Notes under the pieces: generated by a model
Database searches by the model: none
Told to the model about the DNA's origin: nothing
The model's input: the letters and a program-made list of their open reading frames with translations, nothing else
In this document: one piece after another, positions 1-11,882 of the stretch
Numbering within the stretch: position 1 is the stretch's first letter
Layout of the letters: every line of letters starts with the position of its first letter
Source: Siphonodentalium dalli
Lineage: Eukaryota; Mollusca; Scaphopoda; Gadilida; Siphonodentaliidae
Direction: 5' to 3'
DNA: 64,000 nt
Assembly (NCBI GenBank): GCA_032622095.1
Contig: CP136063.1
Coordinates: forward strand, 25,670,987-25,734,986
Translations under genes and position numbers: made by a program

Positions 1-366
1 GAGGGCCTATGTTCTGCAAATTGAACAATAATTATTAATAATTGAATAATAAATTATATAAATAGAGACAGATCAATCAGTTTCAACAATTATGAGACAT
101 ACGTAATTCATGAGGGGTTGGGCTTGGTTTTATCAATTTGTCCGACTCTCCAAATGAATTATGTCATGTGTTATCAGAATCGACGATTGATCATGTCTTA
201 TAGATAAGATGTGACATCTTATAAAATAGTCAATAATTTGTGTTCCTACTTTGGAGAATTGGTTTCACATGTACCATGAGCACATGTCTTCAAGAACTAC
301 AAAATAAATTCAAACAATGAACAAACTAACAACAGTAACATGTATCTGTGGATGCGAAACTGAAAA

Positions 367-422
367 AGGCTGTTGAAGCTTTATTTGGACGTTTTTGGCC
401 GTTTTGTTGGGTAAAGGGTTAA
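367..422 (-). mobile_element. Truncated end of TTAA MITE, subfamily II
   Basis: About 55 bp that are the reverse complement of the outer end of the larger TTAA elements at 38652 and 48831. It reads inward from GGGTTAA through TTTACCCAACAAAACGGCC and stops in the AAGCTTCAACAGCC subterminal block. The internal hairpin and the other end are absent, so this is a solo end. The surrounding 1-366 and 423-589 show no gene that I can support. Confidence 0.7.
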
Positions 423-589
423 ACTAAGTTAGTACATGCTCGCTCTAATTTAGTGAATGAAATAGATTGACAGAAACATAAAGTAAGAGTAATTCTGAGC
501 CACATAAGGTCACGTGGCAAAACTTATCCATTCTATATTAGGTCTTATTTGAAGTTTTAAACGTTGTAATAAAAATAATTTTATTTCCA

Positions 590-1036
590 GACTTTATCCA
601 AGCATATATGGGTCGCGCTATCTCTCGAGGAGTCGCTTCTGTTGGTGAAGTTGTCATTGCAACCTCCAGGAATCAGGATCAACACATACATCAATGGAAA
701 TAACCGACGACTATTCTGAAGAAACGACCAACATGCCTTCCCCGTGGCATCAAGCACACTGAAGATGTCACGACATAAATGTCAGCATAGACAATGCAAA
801 TATGAAAGTAAGTTCAAGTCCAATTTAACAAGGCACCAGAAACGACACTCTGTACACAAAGTGTTTGTTCCATGTATAGAGATAAACCAGTGGACAAAGC
901 AAACTATTTGTGTTTAAATATGGTATAAGAGCATACCGATGTCAAACACTGTGCACAGAAGTTTAAATGCACATATTGTATGAAGGTCATGTATAACACA
1001 TATGATTTAGAAGCACATGTCAATGTTAAGTGTTGA
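590..1036 (+). pseudogene. C2H2 zinc-finger gene relic
   Basis: A pyrimidine tract and CAG ending at 589 look like a 3' splice site. The reading frame after it is broken by stops. From 765 to 917 a 50-codon ORF starting MSRHKCQHRQCKYESKF carries one finger (Cys-x4-Cys, then HQKRH). After a stop and a frame change, 932-1036 reads KFKCTYCMKVMYNTYDLEAH followed by VNVKC, a second finger of C2HC form. Fingers of this kind bind nucleic acid; no target can be inferred. The second finger ends exactly where the terminal repeat of the next transposon begins, so the original 3' part may have been lost on insertion. Both pieces are short. The call rests on the spacing of Cys and His, not on a family match. 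Confidence 0.5.
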
Positions 1037-2648
1037 AACGGTTAGCAATTTTAAGGAATCGACTAGTCGCCAGAGGTAATCGACTACCAGTCGACAAGCC
1101 AAACCCATTCTAAGAGTTCCCGTTTCTATGCCCATATGACGTATAACATGGGTCATGTGGCATCGCAGTTTTGAGTATCCAACTCTTTGTTTCAGAACAT
1201 TAAAATGGAAAGCACGTGAACTATATAATCTGCCGCCCTTGAGTCTCGCTAATGAGATGTCTGGTGCAGGGACCAGCCGAGAGGGCGACGTGGGCGACTT
1301 CTTCGCCCTAGCGCCGTCCGCTTCGCCTTATTTTTGCAGTCGGGCGAAGTTCAAGTCGCCCTGAAAATTCCAAAGTTCACTGACGAAAATCGGCAAAATG
1401 CCCCAAATAATTTATGATAATTTACAACTGTCAACTGTGATTGCACACAATACTCCACTATCAGGGTGTATCAGGGTGTTATAAAACAATTAACACCTGT
1501 ATTGCTCCAATCTGGAAGCATGTGGACAACGGAGTCTGATTACTGGCAGCTGTGAAAACAGCGTCGGGCGTTAAGTGTTAATCTGGTTGTTGTTATTTTT
1601 AGATTACCGTGATTACCACACCTTGCAATGAATATTACAACTCACACCTCTCACAATGTGGCAATTTATCACTCCCTCTATGGAGTTTGGTTAAAGAAAT
1701 TTTAAAACAAATTCATTTGTGAAGCATATTAAAATTTCAAACGGGATTACTTACAGAGCGCAGTAAAAGTGTTCATGATTTCGTTTCGTTTCGGTTTGAT
1801 AAATATTGTTGGCATTTTAAAAAACCCGAAAAATATGAAATAAAATCCTGTCATTCTCCCACAATTACGATATAAAATGCTGCTATCCTCTCACAATTAT
1901 GTTTGGGTATTATTAATAGTTATTAGGGTCATGAAGTGAACATAATGACTACATATTTCAACCATTGTTTCATAAGTTTAATTGACATATTTCCTCTCTC
2001 CTATTTTCGTTCTATAGCGACTCCTGTCGTAGGACTGATCAATTTAAATTTTGTAGACTCACTTCGCCCTATAGAACGGCCACTTCGCCTTATTTTTATA
2101 GTAGGGCGAAGTCATTTCGCCCTGAAAATCTGGTCTAGGCTGGTCCCTGGTCTGGTGTGTTCTATTTTCTCTCCGAATAGGCGCCTCATGGTGCGGGGGG
2201 GGGATTTGGGTATTAGAATCTATTCAGTTACTCGGTTGACTTGTCATGAATTATGTTTCGTATATCATTGATGCCATTTTGTTGCATCATTACATGTTCC
2301 ACATTGAGAAGTTATCACTGGTCAATAGCGTCACATCGAACTAGACGGTGTTCAGTCAGCAGCAACACTTCATGTCTTTGATGATCAACATAAAAGAAAC
2401 CGCGCCTATACTTGCATACATTGGGCTCAACTTCAGTTCAGGTCATGGAGTTGCATGATTGATGGCAGTGGCATAGTTAAAGGAAAAATCTAACAATGTT
2501 TTAAGAAGTTGATGTGTGTTAACTTTTACATATTATGTTATATGGTCATGCTGTCATGGTAGTGCTTTTTTCTGACTAATTGATAGCAGATTTCGGGATT
2601 GACTAATTTAATAATCCCTCGACTAGTCGATTAATCGTTTCAGCACTT
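1028..2648. mobile_element. Outer TIR element (AAGTGYTGAAACG ends)
   Basis: The left end AAGTGTTGAAACG (1028-1040) is matched in inverted orientation by CGTTTCAGCACTT (2636-2648). Just inside, both ends carry the subterminal motif CGACTAGTCG (about 1058 and 2619). Such CGACTAGTCG-rich ends resemble those of some animal hAT elements, but I see no clear target duplication. There is no transposase ORF inside. Much of the interior is a second, nested element (1267-2149). The remaining interior, and the stretch from 2649 to about 2990, hold no supportable gene. Confidence 0.55.
1267..2149. mobile_element. Non-autonomous hAT element, copy 1 (883 bp)
   Basis: The terminal inverted repeats are CAGGGACCAGCC and GGCTGGTCCCTG. 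The element is flanked by a perfect 8-bp direct repeat GTCTGGTG (1259-1266 and 2150-2157), which is the hallmark target-site duplication of hAT transposases. The two ends also carry GGGCGAAGT / ACTTCGCCCT subterminal motifs in several copies. There is no transposase frame, so it would need a hAT transposase in trans. A second, shorter copy with its own 8-bp duplication is at 23630-24414. The two are very similar over most of their length, with copy 2 lacking about 100 bp near 1425-1530, so amplification was probably fairly recent. Confidence 0.88.
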
Positions 2649-2989
2649 AAGTACATGTACAAAATCATTCTGTGTTTCCATTTTGTCTACGTAATTTTGA
2701 AGAAGGTATAAAAAAAAGATAGGTTGACAAATAAATGAGCTTCATATGCTCTGAAAAATACTTGCCATGGTCACAGCTGATGTACCATATCAGGAATAGA
2801 CCAACATGGGATACACTTTTCTGTTCCATGCCATGCAAGTGGCTCTTCATATTGGACCCAAACAACTGTGTTGTAAAAAGTTGAAATTTCTATTTTTATA
2901 CATAATACTTGCAGAAACGAATACAAAGAAATATTCAAAAATGAATATTTTTTATTTTGGACTACAAACCACTGCCATTTAGCTTCAAA

Positions 2990-3846
2990 ACTTTGTTGAT
3001 AAAGTCTCTTGACTATAACTCTACCAAAAAAATAATGAAATCTTACATTAGATCTAAAGTGTGGTTTCCGGACTTAAAATGCGCACTTCGAAAGATGTGT
3101 CAAAAACTGCGTCGCTTGTCAATGTGTCACGCCAGACCAAAAGTGTATGGAACTGCTTAACATGTCTGAGCTTCCAAAACAACAGTGGGACTGTTTGAGT
3201 GCCGATTTCTGTGGACCTCTCCCCACCGGCGACTACATGTTTGTGATCATTGATGAGTACACCAGATTTTCTGTTGTCAAAATCATCAAATCTGTATCTG
3301 CAAGTGCGACAATCTCAGTTTTGGAAAGAGTTTTCTCACTAATGGGGTGTTCACGAGTTATAAAAACTGATAATGGAAGTCCTTTCACATCTCATGCATT
3401 CCGTGATTTTGCGCAACATATCGGATTGGAACATAGACGTATCACACCTTGATGGCCAAGGGCCAATGCGCAAGCCACTCATGAAAAATGTCCGAGCTTC
3501 ACACGTGGAAGGAAAGGATTGGAAACATGAACTGACTGTTTTCTTACACCAGTATCGCACAACACTGCCCCCATCGACAGGGTTTTCTCCATTCCAGCTC
3601 TTGTTCAGTCGAAATCAGAGAGGAAAAGTACCACAAGTTAAGGAAACCCGAATTCCTTGGGATGAACAAATCCGACAAAACGACAACAATAGCAAGTCGA
3701 AAATGAAAGAGTATACTGATAAAAGGAATAATGAAAAACTGATTCTGAGCGATGTAGATATGTTTTCTGCAAATTATGTAGACGTTTACAATAGGCAGCA
3801 GTTATCAATAGGGTCATCTTCTTTCTTGGAACACCACCGGAAATAG
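2990..3846 (+). pseudogene. Gypsy-type integrase fragment, frameshifted
   Basis: Part of a Ty3/Gypsy Pol polyprotein. Around 3030-3100 KVWFPDL belongs to the integrase zinc-binding region. Its second CxxC (NCVACQ, about 3105) is in another frame, so one frameshift lies near 3095. The catalytic core follows in a single frame from 3099: SADFCGPL supplies the first Asp and KTDNGSPF (about 3364) the second. The frame stops at TGA 3451, just before the Trp-Pro-Arg-Ala-Asn block. A third frame (3373-3846) resumes with DWKHELTVFLHQYRTT and STGFSPFQLLF, the typical end of the core. No LTRs, RT or gag are adjacent. Dead fragment. Confidence 0.85.
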
Positions 3847-3963
3847 ATGGTGCTGTTCGCAATGAAGTACAGAAAGCCATGACATACCACCGGAAATAGA
3901 CAGTGCTGCTCGCAATGAAGTACAGAAAGCCATGCTGGCAATGGAAGCTAATACTTGTGAATG
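3832..3963 (+). repeat. Direct repeat of about 50 bp at the end of the integrase relic
   Basis: The block ACCACCGGAAATAGA...GTACAGAAAGCCATG occurs twice in tandem (about 3832 and 3884) with a few substitutions. In one frame both copies read PPEID followed by RNEVQKAM, so the duplicated piece was probably part of the C-terminal retroelement coding sequence. 3964-4984 shows only AT-rich sequence with no supportable gene. Confidence 0.6.
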
Positions 3964-4984
3964 AAAAGTAGAAATAAATTGAAAATTTTAACAATTTCCT
4001 CTGCTATTAGATTATACAGTTTGTGGATGGACTGAGAATTCTCCCCAGTGTCTGCGACAGTGGTAAATTATATAAATATACCATATTGCTATTATGTCTT
4101 TTGTAAGTAATATATGTAAGCATGATGCATGTGCATGTATTGCATGCTAAACAAATAACGTAATTCATATACACACCCTCAAGCCCCTGCTTGCCTATTA
4201 CTACCTGTCTACATTCCCGCCATTCTAAACTGGCCCAATAGTAATAACAGCTCACTAATTAACTTACTACTCAGACACACGCTGAGTATTTTCCCACCAC
4301 AAAATTAGTTCTCTATTACGTTGTAAACAATGTGGACATGTTGTTCGGTTATCTGTTTAAAAATGCAGTCATATTAATCTGACATCGTTGTTCAATAATC
4401 TTCAAATATTCTTTCCTAAAAAATACTATGGACCTAAATCATTCCGACTTGGTAAGCCTACAAAATATATCTCAGTTCAGTTTGTATGTATGTGTACGTG
4501 TTGACATTTATGTTTATCATTTTATTCATTTAACTTCATTTGATCAATGTTTATTTCTGTTTGAATAAAGTTAAATATATTTGATTAAAATAGCAAGCCT
4601 CCATACTGGAGCATTAAGTTATTGATTGACAGTAGAGTAGTATTATATTTATTTTGCATGTATATGTTTATTTGTGTTATAGAGTAGGACCTATTTATAT
4701 TTCAGGGTCTCGGTCTTTGTATCATCTATCTGTTCATCTGTTATAAATATTTGTCGATGATCGGGAATGATTCGTCAATTACACGGATATGAAAGTGGGA
4801 TCGATCTTATCTATTTGACTCCCCAAATACCATGCACTGAAGAACAGATATTAAATCCCATGCGCGGAGGAAAAGACAGTAAATTATGTTACTACCATAT
4901 ATAGTCTCGTGCTGATTATGACAAATAATAGGTGGTAATATGTCTATGGGAATAACCATGCATAAAGCAATACTTAGTTAATTC

Positions 4985-5550
4985 CATATATAGAGTTTAA
5001 TGGGAAGAGTAAAATCCAAGATGGCTGCTGGCGGCCATGTTTTTTGGCCGAACGACCTCATCTACTGTCATTGTTAAGATCCATGACAAATTTCATGACG
5101 ATCGGACCAAATTAAAGCTACGACCTGCAGCCTGCACCAAAGGATTTAGTCATGCAAAGAGTAAAATCCAAGATGCTTGCTGGCGGCCATATTTTTCAAC
5201 CAAATTACCCCAAAATGACTCGTTTCCATCTACATGTCAATATTAACATCCACAAAAAATTTCATGACAATCAGACAAGCAGTACGACCTGCAGCCAGCG
5301 CCAATGGATTGAATTTTTAAATCCAAGATGGCTGCTGGCGGCCATGTTTTTTCGCTGAATGACCCCAAAATGACTCGTTCCCATCTACATCTCAATGTCA
5401 ACATTCATGACAAATATTATAAAGATCAGACCAAATGTACGACCTGTAGCCCGTGCTAAAGGAAATTGTTGACGGACACACGCACACATGGGACGACAAA
5501 CGCCAACCCATGGCAATAGCTCACTTACAAAGTAAGTTGAGCAAAAAATT
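4985..5550. repeat. ATGGC repeat array, locus 1
   Basis: Three to four tandem monomers of about 160 bp built around AATCCAAGATGGCTGCTGG and CGGCCATGTTTTTT, followed by 'ATGACTCGTTCCCATCTACA' and 'CATGACAAATTTCATGA' blocks. The array ends with a distinctive tail (GACGGACACACGCACAC ... CCATGGCAATAGCTCA) and AAGTAAGTTGAGC. The same monomers and tail recur at 36295-36935 and 43140-44945. ORFs across it are by-products of the repeat. The family looks like a dispersed element with an internally expanded core. Confidence 0.8.
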
Positions 5551-6004
5551 AATCGGCTTTAACGTTATTTGCGAGAGCTGACGAGACACGATAAGATTAC
5601 AGGTGTGTTCGATTAGCTGTGCTGTCGGGCGTCGATTTCACCCCCTGGACAGTTAGTTAATGATCGTTCAGAGGTGGATTCTTTAGACGCTAACTCCATT
5701 GAGTAAACATAACATAGTAATGAAATGGCTTCTTGTGTCACAAAAGGGCTTTATTTCACGGTGTTTTAAACTTATTGCAAAAGAGTGAAGTCATATATAC
5801 GCTCAATTACAAACTTGTGATAGCTTCTAACATTTCATTTACGTTAATGCATATAGGAGACATTTAATCTCGTCTTTGTTTCTGAAGCATGTATAAATGC
5901 ATGCATAAACCGACAGTCCTGCAAAATGACGTAAATGTAAATCTGATGTTGAAAGTCCTGCAAAACGGCGTAGATATGAATCTATATACAGAGAATCGTG
6001 GTCA
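5551..6004. other. No feature recognised
   Basis: Intergenic sequence with a short near-repeat ('GTCCTGCAAAAYGRCGTA', about 5910 and 5955). No coding frame or RNA gene that I can support. Confidence 0.4.
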
Positions 6005-6282
6005 GCTGGTTTATCGTGGTTGACTCGAAGTGATCGCGGAGAACATTTTGCTTACTGTACTGTTTGCAATAGTCATTTCAACATAGCGCATGGTGGAAAA
6101 TATGACATCACAAGACACGGTAGTCCGACTCAACACACAGGGCTCAGTCAAGTCGTTAACCCTTTGAGTGCCAGGTCCGATTTTTGTATCAACCCATATA
6201 GCCTGTGCCAATGCATTCTCTTATATATGCAAGTCGACCATAGGTCGCCTCGCATATATAATAGAATGCATTGGCCTAACAA

Positions 6283-6313
<31 letters not shown>

Positions 6314-6480
6314 TTTTAATAATTTATTCTTATATTCTTTAACAGACTTATTTTGTAGGTTTAGGGCCGATGAGATCGGCCCCTGGCACTCAAAGGGTTA
6401 AATCTTCTAATGCAATGACAAATTTCTTCACCAAAGATATGATAACGTCAACCCTTGACCAATGATTGTTTCTTCTCGTC
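6005..6480 (+). pseudogene. hAT transposase N-terminus (BED-type finger), split by a MITE
   Basis: The frame reads HFAYCTVCNSHFNIAHGG and then KYDITRH, a BED-like zinc finger (CxxC ... H ... H). It closely parallels the finger of the hAT relic at 18.6 kb (DAFCTLCSIHFTISHGG). The frame is cut at 6156 by a TTAA MITE and resumes after 6403 with KSSNAMTNFFTKDM, equivalent to the region downstream of the finger in the 18.6-kb copy. Removing the MITE and one TTAA restores the frame across the junction. It stops at 6462. The catalytic domain is absent. Confidence 0.7.
6156..6403. mobile_element. TTAA MITE, subfamily I, with 67-nt hairpin
   Basis: TTAA-flanked element with ends TTAACCCTTTGAGTGCCAGG and CCTGGCACTCAAAGGGTTAA. 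Inside sits the shared hairpin (CCAATGCATTCTCTTATATA arm, ATA loop, about 6209-6275), then a T-run of about 27, then an AT-rich segment and ATCGG repeats next to the right end. TTAA duplication with CCC/GGG ends is the pattern of piggyBac-type transposases. It has no coding capacity. Sister copies are at 14468-14712 and 45506-45753. Confidence 0.85.
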
Positions 6481-6731
6481 ATGATATTGCTAAAACTCCA
6501 ATCAATCAATCATTGGTCAAGAGTATCAAAATCGAGTGAAGCAACTGTGATTATAAAAGTCCCACCTAATATAGTGTAATATTTTCGGAGATATTGGTTG
6601 GATTTGGTGCAATCCGTGCGAAGAACAGCCATGCAAGTGGTGTTACGGACAATTGAGTACGAGTTGATTGGAGGAGGGGTGCTTTTTCAAAAATGGCAAA
6701 CACACAGGTAGAGTGATCTCGGCCACAGTAT

Positions 6732-6840
6732 TGTTTCCTTGATTACACATTGTGCACTGCCTGTATTGTTTCCTTCCTTACACATTGTGCACTACCTGTA
6801 GTTTGTTTCCTTGATTACACATTGTGCACTGCCTGTAGTT
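6732..6840 (+). repeat. Three-copy tandem repeat of 35-37 bp
   Basis: Units begin TGTTTCCTTGATTACACA and continue TTGTGCACTGCCTGTA, starting at 6732, 6767 and 6804. The variation is a few substitutions and a GTT insertion. No known function. Confidence 0.75.
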
Positions 6841-7132
6841 TTTGTCAGAAAATGATGTTGTGAGTCTCCCTGCATGCTTTAGAGCATAACTTTGCCAAAT
6901 GGGAACAGTAAGTACCCGGTCCATACTCATTCCCTTCAGTCATTCCATACCTCTTTGGCTGGGAAGGTTGACATCAACTAGTGATACCGTAGGTCGAATA
7001 CCAACCAAAAATCAGAGGCATAACTATTGGTCTTTTAAAGGTGAATTTCTCCCTAAAACATGTTGCCTGCCCACCACATGGGATGATGCCAAATACCATC
7101 CGGAATTTAAGACAGTCAAACCAGCTGATTGG

Positions 7133-7284
7133 CAATATCGCAGATCGCCCCAGAACTGACTGAGGGTTAAACCCGCTAGACAATATCGCAGATCGCCCCA
7201 GAACTGACCGAGGGTTAAACCCGCTAGACAATATCGCAGATCGCCCCAGAACTGACTGAGGGTTAAACCCGCTAGACAATATCG
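7133..7284. repeat. Three-copy 48-bp tandem repeat
   Basis: The unit CAATATCGCAGATCGCCCCA followed by GAACTGACTGAGGGTTAAAC and CCGCTAGA starts at 7133, 7181 and 7229, with a partial fourth at 7277. As 48 is divisible by 3, both strands show spurious periodic peptides. The copies are nearly identical, so expansion was recent. Confidence 0.85.
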
Positions 7285-7896
7285 TTATCTAACAAATGCT
7301 ACATTGTGTAGTAGGACATCTAGGATTGGTATTATCAGCACCACACATAAGACTGAACTTGTTCCTGTTAATAGATATCTGAATGTAGGAGCCCAGAACA
7401 TTTATGAGAACAACTGAAGAGAGCTGTTTATCATTGTGCCAATGACCACACCATGATCAGTGCATGAACTGTCCGTTTCAGGACCATTGTAGGAACATTG
7501 TTCAACATTCCAAAGCATAGAATCGCCCCTATTATCAGCAGTATGCTATCCCGAATTCCCGATGCCAGCAGGTTATCCAGCGACACGGTGGCTACACGCA
7601 ATATTGATTCATTGAGTACAATCTCATTGTTATCTCTTTTGTCATTTTTTAGCCGTGCTTAGTTTTTACCAGGGACTGGATAAAGAAAAGAGGCAGCATG
7701 TTGCCACTTACAGCCAGCCGATCATCAAACTGGCCATAGAGAAGGCGCAAATTTACTAGCAGACGACCCAATTCATCTGTTTGATATAATATACATCTAT
7801 AGAATAATGATGTAGCAAACAAACGTGAATATATTGACAAGCTTTCTTTTTTTTCTGATCAATTTCCAATAACATTGTCACTTGAGATCAATCTAA
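7285..7896. other. No feature recognised
   Basis: Low-complexity intergenic sequence. The short ORFs are not supported by any domain or repeat logic. Confidence 0.4.
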
Positions 7897-8043
7897 AGAT
7901 AACCCAGCCTGGTTTCTAATTAAGGCTCTGATGTATCTGTTGTCCACAGGCAGATTAAGGGAGATAACCTAGTCTGGTTTCTGAATAAGGCTCTGATGTA
8001 TGTGTCGTCCACAGGCAGTTTAAGGGAGATAACCCAGCCTGGT
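7897..8043. repeat. 65-66-bp direct repeats
   Basis: AGATAACCYAGYCTGGTTTC recurs at 7897, 7962 and 8028. The intervening 'AAGGCTCTGATGTAT...GTCCACAGGCAG' is repeated once. It lies just upstream of the candidate first exon at 8149. Confidence 0.75.
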
Positions 8044-8148
8044 TGTTACTAGCAGACACTCTATACATAAAGTCTTAATCCTGTATATGATTGCATTGCG
8101 TTGATCTTAATCACTGTCGGATACCCATTTAGGTTCGGACATTCCAAG

Positions 8149-8177
8149 ATGGCGGCGCCCACTAAAGCAGATAACCG
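8149..8177 (+). CDS. Possible first coding exon (MAAPTKADNR...)
   Basis: CCAAGATGGCGGCG gives an ATG in a strong initiation context that also matches the YY1-type element often seen at animal gene starts. Nine codons and two bases are followed by a consensus 5' splice site (CCG|GTAAGTG, donor at 8178), so the peptide would begin MAAPTKADN with a phase-2 intron. I cannot find the second exon with confidence. The acceptor before 13493 would give an immediate stop. Caution: AATCCAAGATGGC also begins the monomer of the ATGGC repeat family, and 12 bases here match it, so this could be a chance product of a repeat relic. Confidence 0.3.
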
Positions 8178-9379
8178 GTAAGTGTATATATTGTCTCCAA
8201 GCAGCAATCAACGACATCTTTCGGTGATACACCTTGAAACAGTTATGTATGAATTTGTATGCCCAACACACACGTAACACGCCTTTCGCATGACAGGCAT
8301 TGGAAATTGTTGTATTTGGTGTGTCAATGCAAGTCGTCATGATTTTTCGAAATTTTATTGAGGCGGCGAAATGTTTACTTTTTCGTATTTTTTTTGGCCC
8401 TGGGCTCATGCATCTGCAAATTTATGTATTGTTGTGGGTAGATTAGGTCACCACACATCTTCGGAATGCAAAACCGGCGATATTTTTATTGTCTAACTCC
8501 GAAAAATGACCTTTGAAAATTTCAAAATGTTCAGGTTCGGATTTGTAACATTCGCGATGATTTTGTTCAGGTTCAGACACAATTTTCGGACGCATCAAAA
8601 CCTTACCTATAAATGACATGCCGAGGTGCAGTCGCGATCTTATTGTGCGTGTTATTAACGAACATGCATTGTTAATTTGTTATATCTAAATATGTTAGCT
8701 GAAATTTCCAAATATAGGTGGTAAATTCTCCGAATTGATGGGATAAAGCCACAGCTGAATATTCTCTAGCAATGTTTACTATAAACTAGCTAGTGGGAAT
8801 TATTACGTTTTACATATGAGTAACAGTGGTATTATTACTTATCTTCTGAAATATCGGGGATACATGGATATTTAATACCTGGTTCTCGATTTTTAACCCC
8901 GAGGCGGAGCCAAGATGTTTCAAAAAGAGACATCCGGGTATTAAATTTCCTAGTATCCCACGATGTTGCATTGGCGGAGCTAACGATTTTGTCCCACATC
9001 AATAGCTACCATGTGGTGTGTTTTTAGAGGTTATCACAGGGGGGTATTAAAAAATTTGCAGGAACGTATGCCGGGGTGGTGGGTGGCCCGAGGGGCAAAA
9101 AAAACTTCTTTTTTTACACCCTCATGCAAATTTTGTACTAAAGACCTTTTGTTTGTGTCCTTATATGACAGATGTAACAGTTTAAAACATATTACAAGAG
9201 TTTATAACAGCAAAATACCATATTTATATATGGGCCTTAGGATAGATGACATTAAGCTATATCGCATGTTGAATATGGGGCGGTGGGGTGAAAACAAATC
9301 CTTCCCGATACCCTTCGGAAAGAAGCTTCGAGAAATGTCAAACTGAAATATATAAACTTGTCTTGATGTAACTAAAACC
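8178..9379. other. No gene recognised; short inverted match to 12.3-12.4 kb
   Basis: Mostly unremarkable sequence. GCAGGAACGTATGCC followed by a G-rich run (about 9058-9095) reappears inverted near 12375-12415 as GGCATACGTTCCTGC beside a C-rich run. The 111-codon ORF at 9011 has no recognisable domain. Confidence 0.35.
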
Positions 9380-9950
9380 AAGATCATTGTGTGCATGGAA
9401 AAAGATCAACTGTCTCTATCATTAATGTGACTATCAATGGCTAGAATATAATTGTCATCACACTGTTCATCAGTGCATGAAGCCAATCAGTGAAATATTG
9501 GCATGTCTATCAACTCATATGAGCTATTACTCTCACAACACCTAAAATATCCAAGTCTGGCATGGTGACTGTTTGTCATTTATTATAACAGAGGTTGGTC
9601 CAGTTGACTAACAGTGTTAAGGCATAATGCTAGATAATGGGCTGGTTGACAGACTAATCGGGAAATAGTTAGAAATAATGGAATTGTGTGTATCCTGTAC
9701 AATGACCTAAGTTTGCATATATAAGTAACTTGCACACAATGATCCAGGGATTAGTTGCATCAGGGCATGGAAAAAGAGCGAGCAACTGTCTCAGACATTA
9801 ATGTGACTATCAATGGGTAGAACATATCTGTCATCAGTGCATCAATCCAATCAATGAATTATTTGCATGTCATCAGATGATTTCTCACCAGACCGAACGT
9901 ATTCAAGTCTGGTATAGTGCTGTGACTGCTTGCCATCTATATATATAAAC
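9380..9950. repeat. Diverged tandem duplication of about 200-370 bp
   Basis: 9385-9590 and 9760-9930 share a series of blocks (GCATGGAAAAAGA, ATTAATGTGACTATCAATGG, CATCAGTGCAT, TCAAGTCTGG) in the same order. Part of the intervening sequence (about 9600-9690) is similar to 12130-12215 (GGTTGACAGAC, ATCRGGAAATAGTT). So this is an old repeat with several local copies rather than a gene. Confidence 0.6.
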
Positions 9951-10030
9951 AAGTAGGATCTGTCCGGAGTTTAATCTCAGACCCCTGGACCGAGTTCAAC
10001 CAAATTTGGTGTGGTGACTCCGGGTACCCT

Positions 10031-11881
10031 GAGGCGTTATTTCGCTAAAATCCGATTTGGATTCTGGATTCAGATTAGAGATTTGGCCCCGTACGACTTG
10101 GTTCGGCAAAAGAACAGACCACAAATTTCCAGAATCAGTAAACGAACAGACCGTAATCCTAATTTCGTGGTAATCCGATAGGGATTCGGATTCCGATTAC
10201 GGACTCAAATGTTCGTAATGTAAACAAACCGAGATTCCACCACCTCAGAGTTTAAAAACACAATAAAACATAAGAATCCGTCTCTTGTGTACAAATTATT
10301 GCAGAATATAAACAATCCATATCAAAGAATTTTAAATGCGGAGACAAATTTGTTTTATTGAATGTAAACTGGGAGAATATTACTGAAATTAGCCAAATAA
10401 TAACGCTATTGATAGTAACGCTGGGGGAGCACTTCGGTTGATGGCAAATCATTGTTGATTGTCACTTTCATATGTCCATTTCATAATTCCATCCTTAAAA
10501 TACAGCCCGAACGCATGTCGATTTCGAATTCGGCGGATACGTCACCATTGACCGAATTCATATGAACCTGCATGGATATGTCTTCTGCTGTGTTCGTTAT
10601 TATAATGTTTCTTCTTATTCAAGAAATAGTAGGATTATATGGTACAGATGGATTATCAGATACACGTATGTACTATCATCTAGTCTTAAAGTTATAGCAA
10701 TTTCATGTTTACAATGTTTTGTTTCGTTAAATGCAGTCATTGTGCACAATAGTCTCTGTATAGACAACAGACACATGTTCTAGGGACGTGGCTAGAAGTT
10801 TCCGACCAACTGCACCCCCCCCCCCCCCCCCCCACATTGAACCAAACATCAATCTCGCAGGGTCGCAGAAATCAATTTGCTCCCCTTGGAAATATCCAAT
10901 CTGACAAACACCAATATTGGAAAATTACCAACTTTTACTCGTTGAAAAAAAATCAAACAATGAGAACAATGCCAACCTATATATGGTGTCAAATTAATGT
11001 CCAACTAATGTTGGGTCATGCATGAAATTTCCAACTGCTGGAATGTACCAAAGTTTAGTTTAGATATATTTATTTCAAATATATGTCAAATTTAGATAAC
11101 ACATGATATATAACACATACATTTGTTTATACATACAAAGGAATTGGGGGACAAGTACTGACTCACTTAAGGGTACCCCCTCTCCCATATGTTATTACAC
11201 TGAAAAAATAAATAATTAGTAATGGCAAAGCAACATGACTACCAAAACAAGTTGAACATATATACAGATCACTGGACACCCCCTCTCCCGAGTTAGTCAT
11301 AAGTTTGTATATGTATTTATTTAAAATCGGGTTTGTTTGTTGCGTTTGTTGGGTTGTACGTATCATTATTTGAAACAGTTAGTCAAAATAATCCTGATTT
11401 TCCTCGCGTATGAATGACTGCACAGCTTAGCAAATTGTACGAAAGTTCGGGGTGGGGGTCGAGACACCCAATCAACCCCTGTCGTCACGTCCCTGTTCAA
11501 CTGACAAGTTTCGTGTGTTCTTCACAACATCTTCGGAATTTGATTCAGGAGGCCTAGAGCTGTCACGTTCAGATATGCTTTCCATCATCAATAAACACAC
11601 TTTAACTTGGAAAAAAAAGATGCGATTAAGTCGGATTGGCAGCAAATTATGTGCCGTGTATATACACATAGAAGAAAAGCATGACTTTCACAACAAACAT
11701 GAACTTTATAAATATAAGATACAAATGATACTTGTGTCAAATACATGAGCCATCTTTGACGCTGGGAGAACATTAAACGTAGTTTCGGAGACCACGTGGA
11801 TTTCAAAATCTGACCTAGAATCCGAAATTAGCTCCGCCCCCGTAATCGGCTTTGGATTCTCAATCCGGATTTTAGCGAAAT
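10031..11881. mobile_element. Candidate 1.85-kb TIR element
   Basis: GCGTTATTTCGCTAAAATCC (about 10034) and the inverted GGATTTTAGCGAAATTACGG (about 11863-11882) form terminal repeats that continue inward as ATTTGGATTC / GAATCC blocks. The interior has no transposase frame. It includes a 19-C tract (10815-10833) and AT-rich sequence. No clear target duplication was found, so the exact borders are uncertain. Confidence 0.45.
10815..10833 (+). repeat. C homopolymer (19)
   Basis: Uninterrupted C run, potentially i-motif/G-quadruplex forming and prone to length error. Confidence 0.85.
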
Positions 11882-11882
11882 T

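Noticed and set aside
9011-9346. 111-codon ORF MWCVFRGYHRG...
   Set aside because: No domain, no splice logic, and part of it lies in a repeat that is found inverted at 12.3 kb.
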